Positions 13,263-15,320 of a stretch of 15,320 nt of DNA are shown here, piece by piece. Origin of the DNA: JBDRFZ01 sp043818395. Lineage in GTDB: Bacteria; Patescibacteriota; Patescibacteriia; 2-12-FULL-60-25. Below the pieces are notes generated by a model, which saw only the letters and a program-made list of their open reading frames with translations, had not been told where the DNA came from and made no database searches. The position numbers and the translations under genes were made by a program. Each line of letters starts with the position of its first letter. Position 1 is the first letter of the stretch. The DNA lies in the NCBI GenBank assembly GCA_043818395.1, contig JBDRFZ010000043.1, positions 1-15,320 of the forward strand. Direction: 5' to 3'.

Positions 13263-14565
13263 ATGTTTTCCAGAAAGTTTTTTTGTGCGTTCGTGTGTTT
13301 CGTTTCAGTTTGGATCCTGGGTTGCGCTGATGCTTCCCAGATCCAGCCCGAGCCCGAGCTCGCCGAGGGTGCGGCTGGTCACGGCCCGACATCGTCCGGC
13401 ACCGGTAACTACGGTTCGGGCGATAATCAGTGCGCCGGCTCCCACTGCAGTCAGAGCACGCCTTCCTGTTTCGAAAACGGGGAAGAGTACGTGTGCTGCA
13501 AGGGTTACATGCTCCCCGCGGACTTCGATGGCCAGTGCGATGAAGGCGCTGGCGGCTATGGTCAAGGCGGTTCGGGACAAGGAAACTCTGGCAATCAAGG
13601 CCAGGGCAACTACCCGAACGACGGTGGAGCTAATGGCCAAGGTGGCCAAGGCGCTCAGGCCCAAGGGGGTTCGTCTCCGAGTGACGGCGGTTCCAGCTCC
13701 ACGGGAACCGGCGGATCCAGCTCCGGAAGCGGAGGAGGAACCGTCGGAGAGTTGACCATCACGGTCGTCCCGCCCGCGTTCGGCACGCACAATATCGTCA
13801 TCAAAGGCGATGAGGTGCCATACCGAAACGGTGGCGTGAGCTGGGGAAACCCGGCTTTCACGGAGTCGTCGGGAACGCGTAAAACGTTCTCGATCGCAAT
13901 TGTGCCGGGCTCCAAGTTCACGTTTAGCCCGGTCTACGATCCGCCGGTTAGCAGCGAATCAGATCCGGCCTACTGGAAGAACGTGTGTTGTGACACGGCT
14001 TCCATGACGCGAAACTGCGCCATGTGGGCCAGCTGGGACAATGATCCGCTGGATGGACGGCGACGGTTTCAACCCCAATGCGTCCAACGAGTCGCAGAGG
14101 GATTGCAACGACAGTGCGAACGGCGGCCAGGCATTCTTCCCTGGTCAGGTGGAGTCACCGGACGACACGAACGATCTGGATTGCAATGGGTTTACGGACC
14201 CGGCGCGTCAGATCATTCGCATGTCCGGCATGAACGCGGGGATCAGCCCCACGCTCCACGACTCCACGAGCGGCGCTTCGTACGCCATGACCTGGAAGAG
14301 CGGCGGCATCTACGAGACCGCGGCTATCGAGATGCGCTTCGGAATTCCGGAGTTCTACATCTCCTGGCCAGGCTCGTCGGGTGCGACATGTTCCAACGGC
14401 ACGTGCTACGACAACGGATACTGGTCCGGGTCGTGCCACGAAGGAACGGGCGGTGTGTTGTCCTACAAAGACAACACCAACGACCTGCTCATCGTGACCC
14501 TGCAAAAGGTCGCGGGGCAAGACACATGCCACCGTTTCATCGACCCGGCACTGCTCACGCCGTAG
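13263..14565 (+). CDS. Secreted lipoprotein with Gly-rich linker and MopE-like metal-binding motif, apparent frameshift
   Basis: The start is fixed by GGAGGAGG (13251-13258) before ATG 13263. A hydrophobic signal ends in the lipobox ILGC (Cys21), so the mature protein should be lipid-anchored outside the membrane. A Cys-rich part (about 53-80) and a Gly/Gln/Ser-rich linker (about 93-155, with GQGGSGQGN-type repeats) follow, then a beta-rich domain. Near 14041-14065 the frame shifts by one base. The first frame reads on into Arg-rich sequence to 14630. The frame from 14041 gives DGDGFNPN...DCND...FFPGQVE...DDTNDLDCNG..D, the calcium/metal-binding pattern seen in MopE-related proteins, and ends at TAG 14563-14565. 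Whether this is a sequencing error, a true mutation or programmed shifting cannot be told. Codons are G+C-rich, unlike upstream genes. Confidence 0.7.
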
Positions 14566-14574
14566 AGCAGTGCC
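14547..14574 (+). terminator. Perfect hairpin over the lipoprotein stop codon
   Basis: GGCACTGCTC (14547-14556) pairs with GAGCAGTGCC (14565-14574) around an 8-nt loop holding most of the TAG stop. No T-run follows (ACAAAAAATT), so this is not a standard plus-strand terminator; it could protect the mRNA 3' end or separate translation from the downstream small gene. Confidence 0.5.
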
Positions 14575-14618
14575 ACAAAAAATTCCCCCGAGCTTCGAGC
14601 AAAGGGGAAGCTACCTCG

Positions 14619-14669
14619 TTCGCCGGTTGATGGTCCTGACGATTCTGTCAGGATCTCCCGGCGGGCGAA
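14619..14669 (+). promoter_or_regulatory. Structured leader before the 39-aa membrane peptide
   Basis: TCCTGAC (14634-14640) pairs with GTCAGGA (14647-14653). Outside it, either CGCCGG (14621-14626) pairs with CCGGCG (14658-14663) or TTCGCC (14619-14624) pairs with GGCGAA (14664-14669). The two outer pairings exclude each other, so a switch is possible but unproven. No good promoter is seen here; read-through from the lipoprotein gene is likely. Confidence 0.35.
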
Positions 14670-14697
14670 TTGCTACTTTGACAGGAGTGGAGGAAGG

Positions 14698-14817
14698 ATG
14701 AAGAAGGACGAAGAAAAAAATCCAATGCTCTTGGTCGCAACTTTTTACGGGATCATCCTAGGATACTGCTTCTACCATTCGATTCTAACGATGGTACTGC
14801 AACTCTTGGGCAACTAA
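14698..14817 (+). CDS. 39-aa single-pass membrane peptide
   Basis: ATG 14698 to TAA 14815-14817. GGAGGAAGG just upstream is a strong ribosome-binding site. The peptide has a charged start (MKKDEEKNP) and then a hydrophobic stretch (about 10-36, including LLVATFYGIILGYCFYHS) ending in LLGN. It is probably a small inner-membrane protein. Its leader and its own strong terminator at 14856-14897 make it look like a real gene. No family is recognised. Confidence 0.6.
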   Translation: MKKDEEKNPMLLVATFYGIILGYCFYHSILTMVLQLLGN

Positions 14818-14855
14818 AAAAGAAAGGAGTTAAAAACAAAAATCTTACGAGGATT

Positions 14856-14897
14856 GCCAGATCGAGCCAATCAACTCGGCTCTCTGGCGGTTTTTTT
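14856..14897 (+). terminator. Intrinsic terminator after the small membrane peptide
   Basis: GCCAGA (14856-14861) pairs with TCTGGC (14883-14888), and GAGCC pairs with GGCTC inside, followed by GG and seven T (14891-14897). This is the best plus-strand terminator in the window's last 3 kb and closes the lipoprotein/small-peptide unit. Confidence 0.88.
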
Positions 14898-14952
14898 ATT
14901 GCGAAAATCATTTTTGCGGATAGCGAATCAATGACAAATTACGAATTTTTCT

Positions 14953-15092
14953 GTCGTCTTGAGCTCCTTGCCTGTCGTCCCGAGCTTGTCGAGGGATCTT
15001 GTTTTGTACGATCCGTCAGACTAAAAAAGATCCTTCGACTCCGCTCCGCTACGCTCAGGACGACAGAGCCTCTCCGCTACGCTCAGGACGAC
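14953..15092. repeat. REP/MITE-like inverted-repeat element
   Basis: Arm 1 (14974-15000, GTCGTCCCGAGCTTGTCGAG and on to GGATCTT) is the imperfect reverse complement of arm 2 (15027-15064, AAGATCCTTCGAC to CTCAGGACGAC). A fragment GTCGTCTTGAGC precedes it (14953), and an extra half arm follows (15072-15092). Elements ending in GTCGTCC/GGACGAC with TCGAGGGATC or GATCCTTCGA cores are scattered in many environmental bacterial genomes. No transposase is linked. Confidence 0.75.
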
Positions 15093-15320
15093 ATCTGCTG
15101 TTTTGATTCTGTATTTTTATTATCCCGATCTCGTCGTCCGTCGTCCCGAGCTTGTCGAGGGATCTTTTGCATGATCGTCAACAACAAAAGATCCTTCGAC
15201 TCCGCTCCGCTACGCTACGCTCAGGACGACATCTGCTGTTTTGATTCTGTATTTTTATTATCCCGATCTCGTCGTCCGTCGTCCCGAGCTTGTCGAGGGA
15301 TCTTTTGCATGATCGTCAAC
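15093..15320. repeat. 138-bp tandem repeat containing the same inverted-repeat arms
   Basis: 15093-15182 and 15231-15320 are identical over 90 bases, a 138-bp period that runs off the window. Each unit holds an AT-rich spacer, arm 1 (15140 and 15278), and in the complete unit arm 2 (15188-15230) with a CGCTA duplication compared with the first element. No gene is present. Confidence 0.85.

Noticed and set aside
13132..13755. Plus-strand open frame overlapping the lipoprotein start
   Set aside because: No ribosome-binding site, Arg/Pro/Ala-rich out-of-frame translation, and it overlaps a frame with signal peptide and strong Shine-Dalgarno site.
13305..13790. Minus-strand open frame opposite the Gly-rich linker
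   Set aside because: G+C-rich repeats lack stops on both strands; the translation is low-complexity and has no start signals.
14155..14532. Minus-strand open frame opposite the metal-binding domain
   Set aside because: It is antisense to a recognisable motif region and has no ribosome-binding site.
14678..14683. TTGACA as the promoter of the small membrane peptide
   Set aside because: At 17 bp downstream it would need a -10 box inside the coding sequence, and none is there.
14950..15320. CRISPR array
   Set aside because: The repeated units are long, with inverted-repeat arms and identical spacers, so they are tandem MITE-like units, and no cas gene is present.

Overview
The window looks like a piece of a Patescibacteria (Candidate Phyla Radiation) genome, probably of the Parcubacteria group. 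The evidence is indirect but consistent. There is a compact, moderately AT-rich gene set with short spacers. The TsaB is very small, and a DUF4012 membrane protein sits among glycosyltransferases and MreB. There are wHTH and TrmB-type regulators of the kind common in these genomes, and an isolated rplJ-rplL pair. Genes end at TGA as well as TAA/TAG, so the standard bacterial code applies and there is no sign of the TGA-to-Gly recoding of Gracilibacteria. Taxonomy is inferred from gene content only.

Layout. 1-140: an apparent insertion-sequence end with a 20-bp direct repeat. 156-1500: rplJ-rplL (ribosomal stalk) behind a recognisable L10 leader RNA with an attenuator-like hairpin, closed by a bidirectional terminator. 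1518-3608 (minus): a membrane protein with a degenerate PP2C-like domain, one transmembrane helix, a coiled coil and a probable beta-propeller. 3703-6197 (plus): a wHTH/degenerate nucleotidyltransferase protein, a compact TsaB and a membrane GT2 glycosyltransferase in tight linkage. 6325-12498 (plus): a cell-envelope cluster with a GT2 glycosyltransferase, the DUF4012 protein, MreB, a GT4 glycosyltransferase and a TrmB-like regulator. Together these suggest synthesis and display of a surface glycan alongside cell-shape control.

12463-12890 (minus) is the least explained part. It has a consensus promoter, about 420 nt without a substantial ORF, and a strong terminator shared with the TrmB-like gene. 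The predicted RNA carries three tiny ORFs with ribosome-binding sites. The first encodes MSAKPSIVQARYRIGPP, whose end resembles ribosome-arrest motifs. The other two lie in a duplicated block of about 55 nt that keeps a stem-loop. I do not recognise this RNA family.

12962-14897 differs in style from the rest: G+C-rich codons and strong Shine-Dalgarno sites, whereas most genes before 12.4 kb lack one. It holds a possible 41-aa protein, a secreted lipoprotein with a Gly/Ser-rich linker and a MopE-like metal-binding motif (split by an apparent 1-nt frameshift), and a 39-aa membrane peptide behind a structured leader. From 14950 to the end, REP/MITE-like inverted repeats form a 138-bp tandem array that runs off the window. 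Repeats at both edges suggest that the window may be a whole assembled contig.
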